A program made the position numbers and the translations under genes. Below, in pieces: positions 7,027 to 16,714 of a DNA stretch of 58,612 nt (its first letter is position 1; each line of letters begins with the position of its first letter). This stretch comes from an uncultured Parabacteroides sp. (GTDB lineage: Bacteria; Bacteroidota; Bacteroidia; Bacteroidales; Tannerellaceae), in NCBI GenBank assembly GCA_900541965.1, contig UQLN01000029.1:1-58612 (forward strand). Direction: 5' to 3'. The notes under the pieces are model-generated. The model was given only the letters and a program-made list of their open reading frames with translations. It was not told where the DNA came from and ran no database searches.

Positions 7027-9033
7027 TTGGAATTTCAGTTAGATACAAACAATAAGGAGTTTCAGGATGCGTTGCAACTGATAACCCATACACGCCAGTC
7101 CGTTTTCCTGACAGGGAAAGCAGGAACGGGAAAATCTACGTTTCTTAAATACATCTGTTCCCAGACTAAAAAAAAGTATGTGGTGCTCGCACCCACTGGT
7201 ATTGCGGCAATTAATGCGGAAGGAGTTACTTTGCATTCTTTTTTTAAGCTGCCTTTTCGTCCGATGTTGCCGGATGATCCGGATCTGAGCCTGAAAGACG
7301 GGCGTATTTTTGAATTTTTCAAATACAGGAAGCAGCATCGAAAGCTAATTGCCGAAGTCGAGTTGATTATCATTGATGAAATTTCGATGGTAAGAGCGGA
7401 TATAATAGACTGTGTGGATCGCATCTTGCGTGTCTTTTCCGGGAATATGCGCCTTCCGTTCGGAGGAAAGCAATTATTATTTGTGGGAGATGTTTTCCAG
7501 TTGGAACCGGTGGTTCCGTCTGACCAGAAAGAGATATTGAGTTTGTTTTATGCCAGTCCTTTCTTTTTTTCGGCACGTGTTTTTAAAGAAATAAATCTGG
7601 TACCTATAGAACTTCAGAAGGTGTACAGGCAGACAGATGCTGTTTTCATCAATATCTTGGACCGGATTCGTAATAATGCCGCCCGTAAGCAAGAATTAGA
7701 TATCCTGAATGCCCGTTATTTCCCTGATTTTTCCCCGCGTAATGAAGATATGTATATCACGCTGGCTACCCGTCGCGACCAGGTAGATTTTATTAATGAA
7801 AAGAAACTTGCGGAGTTGCCTGGCGACGAATTTATAGCTCATGGGAAAGTGGAGGGGGATTTTCCCGAATCTTCTCTTCCGACCCAGTTGAATCTTTCTA
7901 TAAAAGAGCAGGCGCAGGTTATTTTTATCGATAATGATTATGAGCGCCGTTGGGTAAATGGAACCATCGGTATGATATCGGGTATCGATGAGAATGGAAA
8001 TGTCTATGTCTTGTTAGAAAGCGGAGTCGAGTATCTGGTGGAACCGACTTCCTGGCGTAACTATAAATATAAGTATAATGAAAAAGAGAAACGGATAGAA
8101 GAGGAGATTGTCGGTACTTTCGAGCAGCTTCCTATCCGTCTGGCCTGGGCTATAACGGTGCATAAAAGCCAGGGATTGACTTTTAACCGTGTTGTAGTGG
8201 ACCTTACAGGCGGTGTTTTTGCCGGTGGGCAGACTTACGTTGCACTGAGCCGTTGTACTTCTTTGGAAGGTCTTGTATTGAAAAGTAAAGTGTCGTCGCA
8301 TGATATATTTGTGCGGAAAGAAATTGTACAGTTCAGCCAGATTTTCAATGACCGGCAATTGATAGAAAAGAGTTTGCGTGAAAATGAGGCGGAATTATTA
8401 TATGCCCGTGCCATCCGTTCGTTTGATGCCGGAGATATGAAAGAGGCTGTCGAAGCCTTTTCTGCAGCTCTTAGCAAGAGAAATGAATTAGAGAAGCCGG
8501 AGATGCAACGGTTACTCCGGTTTAAGTTACAACGCCTGAATACACAACGTTCCCAGATTAAAAAACTCCGTGAAGAGATACATGCCCAACGGGAGATACA
8601 GAAAGAATATGCACGTGAGTATTATCTGATGGGAAATGAGTGTATTACGACTGCGCATGACCCGAATGCCGCCATCCGTTCGTTTGACAAAGCACTTAAA
8701 CTGTATCCGGAATATGTGGATGCGTGGGTTCGCAAAGGTGTGACATTATTAGATATAGGAGATAGTTTTCAGGCGGTCACCTGCCTGAATGAAGCGGTGA
8801 AATTGAATCCGGGTTCTTTTAAGGCACGTTATAACCGGGGAAAATGTTACCTCCAATTGAAATATTATGAAGAAGCAGTAAGCGATTTTATGAAAGCGGT
8901 CGATATAAAGCCCGATCATGCATCCGCACACGAATATTTATCCGAGGCATTTCTTCATACCGGAGAGGAAGAATTGGCACGGCAGCATAAAGATATTGCA
9001 GACCAGTTGCGTGAAAATAGAAAAGGTGGATAA
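7027..9033 (+). CDS. Pif1/RecD-like DNA helicase with C-terminal TPR repeats
   Basis: A 668-aa protein. Walker A GKAGTGKST is at residues 30-38, Walker B IIIDEISM near 114-121, then a GDVFQLEPVV segment and the C-terminal superfamily 1 motif AITVHKSQGLTFNRVVVDL near 375-395, as in Pif1 and RecD2 helicases. Residues about 450-660 carry coiled-coil and TPR-type repeats (AIRSFDKALKLYPEYVDAW, AVSDFMKAVDIKPDHA). It likely unwinds DNA in repair or replication, with TPRs for partner binding. TTG at 7027 is the only sensible start: an in-frame TGA immediately precedes it and no ATG precedes the P-loop. Confidence 0.85.
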   Translation: MEFQLDTNNKEFQDALQLITHTRQSVFLTGKAGTGKSTFLKYICSQTKKKYVVLAPTGIAAINAEGVTLHSFFKLPFRPMLPDDPDLSLKDGRIFEFFKYRKQHRKLIAEVELIIIDEISMVRADIIDCVDRILRVFSGNMRLPFGGKQLLFVGDVFQLEPVVPSDQKEILSLFYASPFFFSARVFKEINLVPIELQKVYRQTDAVFINILDRIRNNAARKQELDILNARYFPDFSPRNEDMYITLATRRDQVDFINEKKLAELPGDEFIAHGKVEGDFPESSLPTQLNLSIKEQAQVIFIDNDYERRWVNGTIGMISGIDENGNVYVLLESGVEYLVEPTSWRNYKYKYNEKEKRIEEEIVGTFEQLPIRLAWAITVHKSQGLTFNRVVVDLTGGVFAGGQTYVALSRCTSLEGLVLKSKVSSHDIFVRKEIVQFSQIFNDRQLIEKSLRENEAELLYARAIRSFDAGDMKEAVEAFSAALSKRNELEKPEMQRLLRFKLQRLNTQRSQIKKLREEIHAQREIQKEYAREYYLMGNECITTAHDPNAAIRSFDKALKLYPEYVDAWVRKGVTLLDIGDSFQAVTCLNEAVKLNPGSFKARYNRGKCYLQLKYYEEAVSDFMKAVDIKPDHASAHEYLSEAFLHTGEEELARQHKDIADQLRENRKGG

Positions 9034-9094
9034 AAATAATCAAAACATTTGAAAATTATATGTTTTAGTAAGTGTGCATGAATACATAATTCTA

Positions 9095-9102
9095 TATCTT
9101 TG
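9095..9102 (+). promoter_or_regulatory. -7 element for the TonB receptor gene
   Basis: TATCTTTG matches TAnnTTTG. The ATG follows at 9156, giving an untranslated leader of about 45-50 nt. No clear -33 TTTG. Confidence 0.5.
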
Positions 9103-9155
9103 TACTGTTTTTAAGAAAAAGTATTTTTTTCTTTCTTTTTTAAACTCTACATTGT

Positions 9156-12100
9156 ATGGGGAAATATTATTTGATTTTTTTACTTCTTTGGTGCATAGGA
9201 AGTTCATTGAGGGCACAAATGACAACCTCAGGTATAAATGGAAAAGTAACGGCAGATGGAGATGTTTTGATTGGAGCTTCGGTTCAGGCAATACACGAGG
9301 CATCAGGTACGATTTACGGGACAACAACAAATATGGAGGGGCAATATAGTTTGCAGGGACTTCGTACGGGAGGACCTTATCTTGTTGAAGTATCTTACGT
9401 TGGTTTCCAGAAAGCAGTCTTTAAAAATATAACATTGCAACTCGGTGAAAACTATTTGTTGAATGTGGCATTAACGGAATCGGCTACATTGGATGAAGTT
9501 TTCATTACAGCTTCTAAAAGTGCCTTATTTAATTCGCAAAAAACAGGGGCAGCGCAAAATTTTAATCAGTCCCAGATTCAGGCTATTCCGTCCATCAAGC
9601 GTAGCATTTTCGATATTACCCGGTTAAATCCGATGGCTATTAATACGAGTGGCGGAATGTCTTTTGTCGGGTCAAGTAACAAATACAACTCATTCTTAAT
9701 TGATGGTACAGCCAATAATGATATATTCGGACTTGCACCCAGCGGAACGAATGGCGGACAGGCAGGGGCCAATCCTATCTCTTTGGATGCTATCGAAGAG
9801 ATACAGGTAGTAATAGCACCTTTCGATGTCCGTCAGAGCGGGTTTACAGGGGGCGGCATCAATGCAATTACCCGGTCGGGAACAAATACATTTCATGGTT
9901 CGGCTTACGGTTATTTTAATAATGAGAAATTTTATGGGAAAACTCCGGGCGATACAGACGACCGTAAACGTTTGAGTGACCTTTCCACAGAAACTTATGG
10001 TGTAACACTGGGTGGTCCTATCATCAAAAACAAACTCTTTTTCTTCACAAACTTCGAACGTGTAAAGGAAACAAAGCCTTCGACAAACACGATAGGTTCT
10101 TCCGCATCGAATGTAACTGCAGATGAAGCAAACGCTGTGATTAATAAAATTTCCGAGTTAACAGGTGGATATAATGGAGGTGGCTATGCACCTTTGGATA
10201 TAGATACGTATTCCAATAAATTTTTAGCACGTCTGGACTGGAATATAAATCAACGTAATAAGTTTACGATTCGTTACAGTTTGTTGGATGCACGTAGCAT
10301 GGTATTTTCAAATAATATGTCAGCCGCTCATCTGAATGATAATGGATATTATATGAATAACTCGACCCATTCGTTGGTAGCCGAGCTGAACAGCCAGATT
10401 AGTTCCGATTGGACAAATGAATTCCGCGCAGGCTGGACCCGTGTTCGCGATAGCCGTGATCCGATAGGCAGGCCGATGCCATATGTTAAAATCCTGAACC
10501 TTTCAAAAGGGGCTTCCCTGGAGTTTGGTTCGGAATCCAATTCTACGGCAAACTCATTGGGACAGGATATTTATACGCTTGTAGACAATGTTTCATGGAA
10601 TAAGGGGAATCATTTTTTTACTTTCGGAACATACAATGAATTTTTCCATTTTACGAATTTGTATATTGCCAATAATTACGGAGCATATACTTATAATTCT
10701 CTTGATGACTTTTTGTCGGTTGGAACAGCCAATGAGGCTATGCCTTCATTTTATTCATATGCTTATTCCCGGAAGGATGTAACGGGAACAACCCGCTGGA
10801 CTCCAACATTCGGGGCTGCCCAGTTAGGTTTTTATGCACAGGATGACTGGAAGCTGACAGACCGTTTCCGTCTGACGTATGGCTTGCGAATAGACATACC
10901 TTTGTTTTTTGATAAACCAAGGGCTAATGAAGAGTTTAACCAATCGGACATTGCTCGTGAGTATGGAATTGCAACACAACAGTTACCCTCTGCTAAAGTT
11001 CTTTGGTCGCCGCGTGCCGGATTCCGTTGGAACCTGGATGAGGAAGGAATGACTTTGCTTCGTGGCGGATTGGGACTTTTCACAGGACGTGTACCTTTTG
11101 TCTGGATTGCAAATGGTTTTTCAAATACAGGAGTGGAAATGGGTAAAACGTCATTGAGTTCTGCCGCCGATTTTGAAAAAGCAAAAGCAGACGGCTTTAA
11201 ATTTAATGCCGATCCCGCGCACCAGTATCCATACCCGGATGACCGGAATCTGGAAACAAAGGCAATTACTTCAGAAGTGGATGTGGCTGATAAGAAATTT
11301 AAATATCCTTCGGTTTTCCGTATTAATCTGGCATTGGAACATACGTTCCCATTCGATATAAAAGGTAGTGTAGAAGGGCTTTATTCAAAAACACTGAATA
11401 ATATCTGGTATGAAAACCTGAATTATAGACAAGCTGGTACTTTAGGCAACGGGGGTGACGACCGTCCGGTTTACCAAAAACAGTCGAATAAATATACTCA
11501 GATTATGTATCTGACGAATACCAATAAAGGATATTCCTATAATATAACCGCTAAGTTGGAAAAGGCTTTTGACTTTGGCCTGAGTGCGATGGTAGCATAT
11601 ACCTATGGCCAGTCGAAATCATTAACAGACGGAAACTCTTCACAGGCATATTCCGGCTGGAAATTTAATCCGACATATTACGGAGATGCCAACCCGGAAC
11701 TTACCTGGTCGATGTTTGATGTCCGCAACCGTATTGTAGGTATTGTCTCTTATACAAAAGACTATGCCAAACATTTTGGAACAACGGTCAGTCTTGTGTA
11801 TAACGGTCAGACCGGCGGACGCTATTCCTTATTGTATAATAATGATTTGAATGGTGACGGTTGGAGCAATGACTTGTTATATATTCCGACAGATGCCGAG
11901 CGGAATCAAATGGTCTTTGTGGATAACTATGACAAAGGCCAGTTGAAAGCTACAGCAGCAGAGCAGAAAGCGGCTTTTGCGAACTGGATCGATGGTAATA
12001 AAGAATTAAGCAAATCAAAGGGCGAACATTTGAAAAGAAACCAGATGGTAATGCCGTTCGAACATCATTTCGATTTCCATATCGCTCAAAATTTTTATAT

Positions 12101-12344
12101 GAATGTAGCTGGTCGCCGCCATACGTTGCAGGTGAACTTCGATATCCTGAACGTAGGCAACTTATTTAATAAAAAGTGGGGACTTTATAATAAAACCACT
12201 ACCGGTTACGATTTAGCTCCTGTGGTGGCAACCGTAGCAAGCGGGCAGGCAACTTATAAATTTATTGATCCCGGGAAGATGGTGACAGCCATAGATTTGG
12301 ATTCCCGTTGGCATGCCCAAGTAGGAGTACGTTATATCTTTTAA
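9156..12344 (+). CDS. Oar-like TonB-dependent outer-membrane receptor
   Basis: A 1062-aa protein with a signal peptide (cleavage after LRAQ near residue 21), a carboxypeptidase-regulatory-like domain at about 25-110 (INGKVTADGDVLIGASVQA), a plug domain (SFLIDGTANND, then EEIQVVIAPFDVRQSGFTGGGINAITRSGTN) and a long beta-barrel ending in VGVRYIF, with the terminal aromatic residue used for outer-membrane insertion. The FDVRQSGFTGGGINA segment resembles Oar receptors rather than SusC. No SusD gene follows. The substrate is unknown; Oar proteins elsewhere have been linked to protein or peptide export or uptake. Confidence 0.87.
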   Translation: MGKYYLIFLLLWCIGSSLRAQMTTSGINGKVTADGDVLIGASVQAIHEASGTIYGTTTNMEGQYSLQGLRTGGPYLVEVSYVGFQKAVFKNITLQLGENYLLNVALTESATLDEVFITASKSALFNSQKTGAAQNFNQSQIQAIPSIKRSIFDITRLNPMAINTSGGMSFVGSSNKYNSFLIDGTANNDIFGLAPSGTNGGQAGANPISLDAIEEIQVVIAPFDVRQSGFTGGGINAITRSGTNTFHGSAYGYFNNEKFYGKTPGDTDDRKRLSDLSTETYGVTLGGPIIKNKLFFFTNFERVKETKPSTNTIGSSASNVTADEANAVINKISELTGGYNGGGYAPLDIDTYSNKFLARLDWNINQRNKFTIRYSLLDARSMVFSNNMSAAHLNDNGYYMNNSTHSLVAELNSQISSDWTNEFRAGWTRVRDSRDPIGRPMPYVKILNLSKGASLEFGSESNSTANSLGQDIYTLVDNVSWNKGNHFFTFGTYNEFFHFTNLYIANNYGAYTYNSLDDFLSVGTANEAMPSFYSYAYSRKDVTGTTRWTPTFGAAQLGFYAQDDWKLTDRFRLTYGLRIDIPLFFDKPRANEEFNQSDIAREYGIATQQLPSAKVLWSPRAGFRWNLDEEGMTLLRGGLGLFTGRVPFVWIANGFSNTGVEMGKTSLSSAADFEKAKADGFKFNADPAHQYPYPDDRNLETKAITSEVDVADKKFKYPSVFRINLALEHTFPFDIKGSVEGLYSKTLNNIWYENLNYRQAGTLGNGGDDRPVYQKQSNKYTQIMYLTNTNKGYSYNITAKLEKAFDFGLSAMVAYTYGQSKSLTDGNSSQAYSGWKFNPTYYGDANPELTWSMFDVRNRIVGIVSYTKDYAKHFGTTVSLVYNGQTGGRYSLLYNNDLNGDGWSNDLLYIPTDAERNQMVFVDNYDKGQLKATAAEQKAAFANWIDGNKELSKSKGEHLKRNQMVMPFEHHFDFHIAQNFYMNVAGRRHTLQVNFDILNVGNLFNKKWGLYNKTTTGYDLAPVVATVASGQATYKFIDPGKMVTAIDLDSRWHAQVGVRYIF

Positions 12345-12371
12345 GAAAGGAAGAAAATTATATTACCGGAG

Positions 12372-12417
12372 ACTGATGACGCAGAATTTACAGATATCTG
12401 CGTCATCAGTGTTTTTT
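12372..12417 (+). terminator. Intrinsic terminator after the Oar-like gene
   Basis: ACTGATGACGCAGA at 12372-12385 pairs perfectly with 12397-12410 (14 bp, 11-nt loop), followed by TTTTTT at 12412-12417. The stem carries the same CTGATGACGCAGA core as the palindromic repeats near 90 and 26485. Confidence 0.9.
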
Positions 12418-12466
12418 AATACCGGTTTTGTAAAGTCTTTCAGATTTTTGTAGCAGAACCTTTTAA

Positions 12467-12682
12467 TTACGCATAAATATTCATGCCGGCACAGAAAGAT
12501 AACTGGCTGCTGCCTTTTCTAATTTCAACTTTGTTCTCTCTGGCCAGCCATCCTATGGCCGACCATAAATCCGCTTCTGTCAGGGATGATGCCGTTTTCA
12601 ACTCTTCAAAGCTCCAGCATTTGCCTTCTAACAACAAATTACAGATTGTTCCGGCATTCAATCCAATAGTTCCTTTAGTCAT
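12467..12682 (-). CDS. Small winged-helix domain protein (DUF2582-like)
   Basis: A 71-aa protein beginning MTKGTIGLNAGTICNLL. Its helix pattern, with SFEELKTASSLTEADLWSAIGWLARENKVEI, resembles the short winged-helix family DUF2582 found across Bacteroidetes. It may be a small transcription regulator. The longer reading with an ATG at 12733 adds 17 residues unlike the family, so the ATG at 12682 is preferred. It stands alone. Confidence 0.72.
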   Translation of the reverse strand: MTKGTIGLNAGTICNLLLEGKCWSFEELKTASSLTEADLWSAIGWLARENKVEIRKGSSQLSFCAGMNIYA

Positions 12683-12903
12683 GATATCCAAGTTTATATT
12701 AATCTTATCCGTTGAATAAACAAGGCGGGACACATAAAAGATTTCGGATTAAAGGTGTTTTAGAATCTTTTAAAAATAGGTGAGGAAAAGTGCGTTTTTC
12801 TTTTAAATCGATAATTTTACGGCTGGCATTTTATAAAATGCAATATAAAAGCGGTTGTTTGCTTGATAAGTGTAAGAAAAAATAAGATTTTTCTTTTAAA
12901 TCC

Positions 12904-12934
12904 TTTGCTGGTATAAATTATTGTTCTACATTTG
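12904..12934 (+). promoter_or_regulatory. Promoter of the ilv operon
   Basis: TTTG at 12904-12907, 19 bp, then TACATTTG at 12927-12934: a full match to the Bacteroidetes sigma-ABfr consensus. The following bases, GCAGCGTT, are shared with the leu promoter at 22684-22714. Confidence 0.85.
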
Positions 12935-12961
12935 CAGCGTTAAACAAAAAAGAAACAAGAG

Positions 12962-13021
12962 ATGATGAACAATGTATTACATATTATTCTCGTGGTGGTC
13001 CTTCTAGTCATTAGTAGGTAA
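12962..13021 (+). CDS. ilv operon leader peptide
   Basis: A 19-aa open frame, MMNNVLHIILVVVLLVISR, ending in TAA at 13019-13021. Twelve of 19 residues are branched-chain (5 Val, 4 Leu, 3 Ile), including VVV and LLV runs. It follows the promoter by about 28 nt and directly precedes an antiterminator/terminator pair, so its translation should sense charged tRNA-Val, -Leu and -Ile. No stable protein product is expected. Confidence 0.88.
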   Translation: MMNNVLHIILVVVLLVISR

Positions 13022-13101
13022 GGAGAAAGGTGTGTAAGAAGTTGTGAAATCGTGCAAGATATTTCTTAGAGCCTTTCTCCCTATAGAGAAGGGCTTTTTT
13101 T
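13022..13101 (+). promoter_or_regulatory. ilv attenuator: antiterminator and terminator
   Basis: GGAGAAAGG at 13022-13030 pairs perfectly with CCTTTCTCC at 13072-13080. The competing terminator pairs 13070-13079 with 13086-13095 (10 bp, one G-U), followed by a T-run at 13095-13101. The 5' antiterminator arm abuts the leader stop codon. A ribosome reaching the stop covers it and lets the terminator form, while a ribosome stalled on scarce Val/Leu/Ile codons leaves it free to block termination. Confidence 0.87.
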
Positions 13102-13134
13102 ATGGTAAAAAGATAACGATAAAAAGCAGATAAG

Positions 13135-14997
13135 ATGAAGAACCCGTTAAGAAGTTCATACAGTACAGAAGGTCGCCGGATGGCTGGCGCACGTGCTTTG
13201 TGGCGCGCCAACGGCATGAAAGAAGAGCAGTTCGGCAAACCGGTTATAGCAATTGTCAATTCATTTACACAATTTGTCCCCGGGCATGTACATTTGCATG
13301 AAGTAGGACAGTTGGTAAAAGCTGAGATAGAAAAATTAGGTTGTTTTGCAGCTGAGTTTAATACGATTGCAATTGACGACGGCATAGCCATGGGACATGA
13401 TGGAATGCTCTATTCCCTTCCTTCCCGCGATATTATTGCAGACAGCGTGGAATATATGGTAAATGCCCATAAGGCGGATGCGATGGTTTGTATCAGCAAT
13501 TGCGATAAAATTACGCCGGGTATGCTGATGGCTTCCATGCGGTTGAATATCCCGACTGTATTTGTTTCCGGTGGTCCGATGGAAGCCGGCGAACTGGACG
13601 GACGTCATCTCGACCTGATCGATGCAATGATAGAATCTGCCGATACATCAGTAAGCGATGAACGGATTTCACAGGTGGAACGGAATGCCTGTCCGGGTTG
13701 CGGATGCTGCTCCGGCATGTTTACCGCCAATTCGATGAACTGCCTGAACGAAGCAATCGGTCTGGCTCTTCCGGGAAATGGCACGATTGTGGCTACACAT
13801 GCCAACCGTGTGCAGTTATTCCGTGATGCGGCAAAACAAATCGTGGAAAATGCTTATAAATATTACCGTGACGGCGACGACTCGGTTCTTCCCCGTAATA
13901 TAGCTACCCGCCAGGCTTTCCTGAATGCCATGTCGCTGGATATTGCGATGGGAGGCTCCACCAATACCGTATTGCATTTATTGGCAATAGCACAGGAAGC
14001 TGAAGCCGATTTTACGATGGATGATATCGATATGCTTTCCCGTAAGACACCTTGCCTGTGTAAAGTGGCTCCCAATACACATACCTATCATGTACAGGAT
14101 GTAAATCGTGCCGGAGGAATTTTAGCAATCATGGATGAGCTGCTGAAAGCCGGTTTAGTGGATGGTACTGTGAAGCGGGCGGATGGAATGACATTGGCTG
14201 AGGCCGTAAATATGTATTCCGTAACCTCCCCGAATGTATCTCAGGAAGCAGTGAAGAAATATAAGAGTGCTCCGGCTCATCGTTTCAGTATACAGATGGG
14301 GTCGCAGGAAACTTATTATAAAGAACTGGATACGGACCGTACAGCCGGTTGCATCCGCGATTTCGAACATGCGTATTCCAAAGATGGGGGATTAGCTGTT
14401 CTGAAAGGAAATATCGCTTTGGACGGATGTGTTGTAAAGACTGCCGGTGTAGACGAAAGTATCTGGAAATTTGCAGGGCCTGCAAAGGTTTTTGATTCTC
14501 AGGATGCTGCTTGTGAAGGAATTTTGGGTGGAAAAGTTGTTTCCGGTGACGTGGTTGTTATCACCTATGAAGGTCCTAAAGGTGGTCCGGGCATGCAAGA
14601 AATGTTATATCCTACTTCTTATATCAAAAGCCGTCATCTGGGTAAAGAGTGTGCTTTGATTACCGACGGACGCTTTAGTGGCGGGACATCCGGGCTTTCT
14701 ATCGGCCATATCTCTCCGGAAGCGGCAGCCGGTGGTGCAATAGGTTTGGTTAAAGACGGAGATATTATCGAGATAAATATACCGGAACGGACTATCAATG
14801 TAAAGTTGAGCGAAAACGAACTGGCAGAACGCCGTGCTGCTGAAGAAGCCCGCGGAACCAAAGCCTTTACCCCTCCGGTCCGCCAACGAGTCGTATCGAA
14901 AGCGTTGAAAGCTTATGGTAAGATGGTAAGTTCGGCCGATAAAGGCGGTGTAAGGATAGTAGAAGATTTAATTAGTAACGGAAACGAAAATATATAA
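13135..14997 (+). CDS. ilvD: Dihydroxy-acid dehydratase
   Basis: Dehydrates 2,3-dihydroxy-3-methylbutanoate and its methylpentanoate homologue to the 2-oxo acids for valine and isoleucine. At 620 aa it has the usual length. Iron-sulfur cysteines are visible in SNCDKITPGM near residue 122 and in ACPGCGCCSGMFTANSMNC near residue 185; GGSTNTVLHLLAIA and DGRFSGGTSGLSIGHISPEAA follow. It is the first structural gene after the attenuator, and its stop is 2 bp before the ilvB start. Confidence 0.97.
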   Translation: MKNPLRSSYSTEGRRMAGARALWRANGMKEEQFGKPVIAIVNSFTQFVPGHVHLHEVGQLVKAEIEKLGCFAAEFNTIAIDDGIAMGHDGMLYSLPSRDIIADSVEYMVNAHKADAMVCISNCDKITPGMLMASMRLNIPTVFVSGGPMEAGELDGRHLDLIDAMIESADTSVSDERISQVERNACPGCGCCSGMFTANSMNCLNEAIGLALPGNGTIVATHANRVQLFRDAAKQIVENAYKYYRDGDDSVLPRNIATRQAFLNAMSLDIAMGGSTNTVLHLLAIAQEAEADFTMDDIDMLSRKTPCLCKVAPNTHTYHVQDVNRAGGILAIMDELLKAGLVDGTVKRADGMTLAEAVNMYSVTSPNVSQEAVKKYKSAPAHRFSIQMGSQETYYKELDTDRTAGCIRDFEHAYSKDGGLAVLKGNIALDGCVVKTAGVDESIWKFAGPAKVFDSQDAACEGILGGKVVSGDVVVITYEGPKGGPGMQEMLYPTSYIKSRHLGKECALITDGRFSGGTSGLSIGHISPEAAAGGAIGLVKDGDIIEINIPERTINVKLSENELAERRAAEEARGTKAFTPPVRQRVVSKALKAYGKMVSSADKGGVRIVEDLISNGNENI

Positions 14998-14999
14998 GT

Positions 15000-16697
15000 A
15001 TGGAACAAAAGATAACCGGTTCGGAAGCTTTATTGAAAGCTCTGATCGCTGAAGGAGTAGATACTATCTTCGGTTATCCGGGTGGGCAGGCGATACCTAT
15101 TTACGACAGTTTGTATGATTACAGGGATCAGTTAAAACATATTCTGGTACGCCATGAACAGGGTGCGACACATGCAGCCCAAGGGTATGCCCGTGTTTCC
15201 GGTAAAGTGGGAGTAACATTGGTTACTTCAGGTCCGGGAGCCACCAATACCATTACAGGCATTGCCGATGCGCTGATGGACAGTACGCCAATGGTGGTGA
15301 TAGCCGGGCAGGTTCCGTCTCCGTTGCTTGGTACGGATGCTTTTCAGGAAGTCGATGTGATTGGTATCACCCAACCGATTACCAAATGGGCTTATCAGAT
15401 ACGTAAACCCGAAGAAATAGCCTGGGCTGTATCGCGTGCTTTCTATATAGCATCTACAGGCCGTCCGGGACCTGTAGTACTGGATTTGGCAAAGGATGCT
15501 CAAGTAGGTCTGGTAGATTATGAATATCAGAAAGTAAATTATGTCCGCAGTTACCAACCGGAACCTGATATTAAGGAGGAACGTATTGAGGCTGCTGCTG
15601 CATTGATTAATAGTGCGAAGAAGCCCTTCTGTCTGGTAGGGCAGGGTGTTATTTTGGGCGGAGCCGAAGAAGAATTGAAAGCTTTCCTGCTTAAAAATGA
15701 TATACCGGCAGGTTCAACCGTTTTAGGGCTGTCTGCATTACCTTCCGATTTCCCTTTAAATAAAGGTATGCTGGGTATGCATGGAAACGTAGGTCCGAAC
15801 CGGAAAACGAATGAATGTGATGTTTTGATTGCTATCGGCATGCGTTTTGACGACCGTGTGACCGGCGACTTGAAAACGTATGCGAAACAGGCGAAAGTAA
15901 TACATCTGGATATAGATAATTCGGAAATAGGGAAGAATGTACCGGTAGATGTAAAGGTGTTAGGTAATGCCAAACATACGATTCCGATGATTACCGCTTT
16001 GCTGGAAGAACGGAAGCGTCCGGAATGGAATGCCGAATTTGAGCCGGATGAGAAGGAAGAACATGATAAGGTAATAGCGAAAGAACTTTATCCGGCCGAT
16101 GGGCAGTTGAAAATGGGAGAAGTGGTTTCCCGGGTTTCCCAAGCAACCGGAGATGATGCAGTTTTGGTGACTGATGTCGGTCAAAACCAGATGATGGGAG
16201 TTCGTTATTTTAAATATAAACGTACCCGCAGTGTGGTAACATCCGGGGGGCTGGGAACAATGGGCTTCGGCCTTCCTGCGGCTATCGGTGCCAAACTGGG
16301 GGCACCCGACCGTACGGTTTGTTTCTTTACCGGCGATGGTGGCATACAAATGACTATTCAGGAATTTGGAACGATCATGCAGGAAAACCTGAATGTGAAG
16401 ATTATTGTACTTAACAATAATTTCCTCGGTATGGTACGCCAGTGGCAGGAGTTGTTCTTTAACGAACGTTATTCGAACACCATCATGAAAAATCCTGATT
16501 TCGTAGCGATAGCCAAAGCCTTTGGTATTGCTTCGCGTTCGGTAGACAAACGGGAAGAACTGGATGATGCAATCGCAGAAATGTTGAATCATGACGGGGC
16601 TTATCTTCTGGTCGCCAATGTGGAAACCTGCGGTATGGTCTATCCGATGGTTCCGGCGGGAGCTTGTGTTACTAATATGATTTTGGGTGATAAGTAA
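15000..16697 (+). CDS. ilvB: Acetolactate synthase large (catalytic) subunit
   Basis: Condenses pyruvate with pyruvate or 2-oxobutanoate using thiamine diphosphate. The 565-aa protein has the N-terminal glutamate region GYPGGQAIPIYDSLYD, VTSGPGATN, and the thiamine-diphosphate motif GDGGIQMTIQEFGT...NNN near residue 445. Normal biosynthetic length, with the regulatory subunit gene directly downstream, which argues against a catabolic AlsS. The start is 2 bp after ilvD. Confidence 0.96.
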   Translation: MEQKITGSEALLKALIAEGVDTIFGYPGGQAIPIYDSLYDYRDQLKHILVRHEQGATHAAQGYARVSGKVGVTLVTSGPGATNTITGIADALMDSTPMVVIAGQVPSPLLGTDAFQEVDVIGITQPITKWAYQIRKPEEIAWAVSRAFYIASTGRPGPVVLDLAKDAQVGLVDYEYQKVNYVRSYQPEPDIKEERIEAAAALINSAKKPFCLVGQGVILGGAEEELKAFLLKNDIPAGSTVLGLSALPSDFPLNKGMLGMHGNVGPNRKTNECDVLIAIGMRFDDRVTGDLKTYAKQAKVIHLDIDNSEIGKNVPVDVKVLGNAKHTIPMITALLEERKRPEWNAEFEPDEKEEHDKVIAKELYPADGQLKMGEVVSRVSQATGDDAVLVTDVGQNQMMGVRYFKYKRTRSVVTSGGLGTMGFGLPAAIGAKLGAPDRTVCFFTGDGGIQMTIQEFGTIMQENLNVKIIVLNNNFLGMVRQWQELFFNERYSNTIMKNPDFVAIAKAFGIASRSVDKREELDDAIAEMLNHDGAYLLVANVETCGMVYPMVPAGACVTNMILGDK

Positions 16698-16714
16698 GAG
16701 GGGAGAAAACAGTT

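Noticed and set aside
9074..9349. 91-aa plus-strand open frame at the start of the TonB receptor gene
   Set aside because: Out of frame with the receptor, overlaps its signal peptide, and has no ribosome binding or domain evidence.
15960..16592. 210-aa minus-strand open frame opposite ilvB
   Set aside because: Shadow of the acetolactate synthase coding region, without protein-like features.
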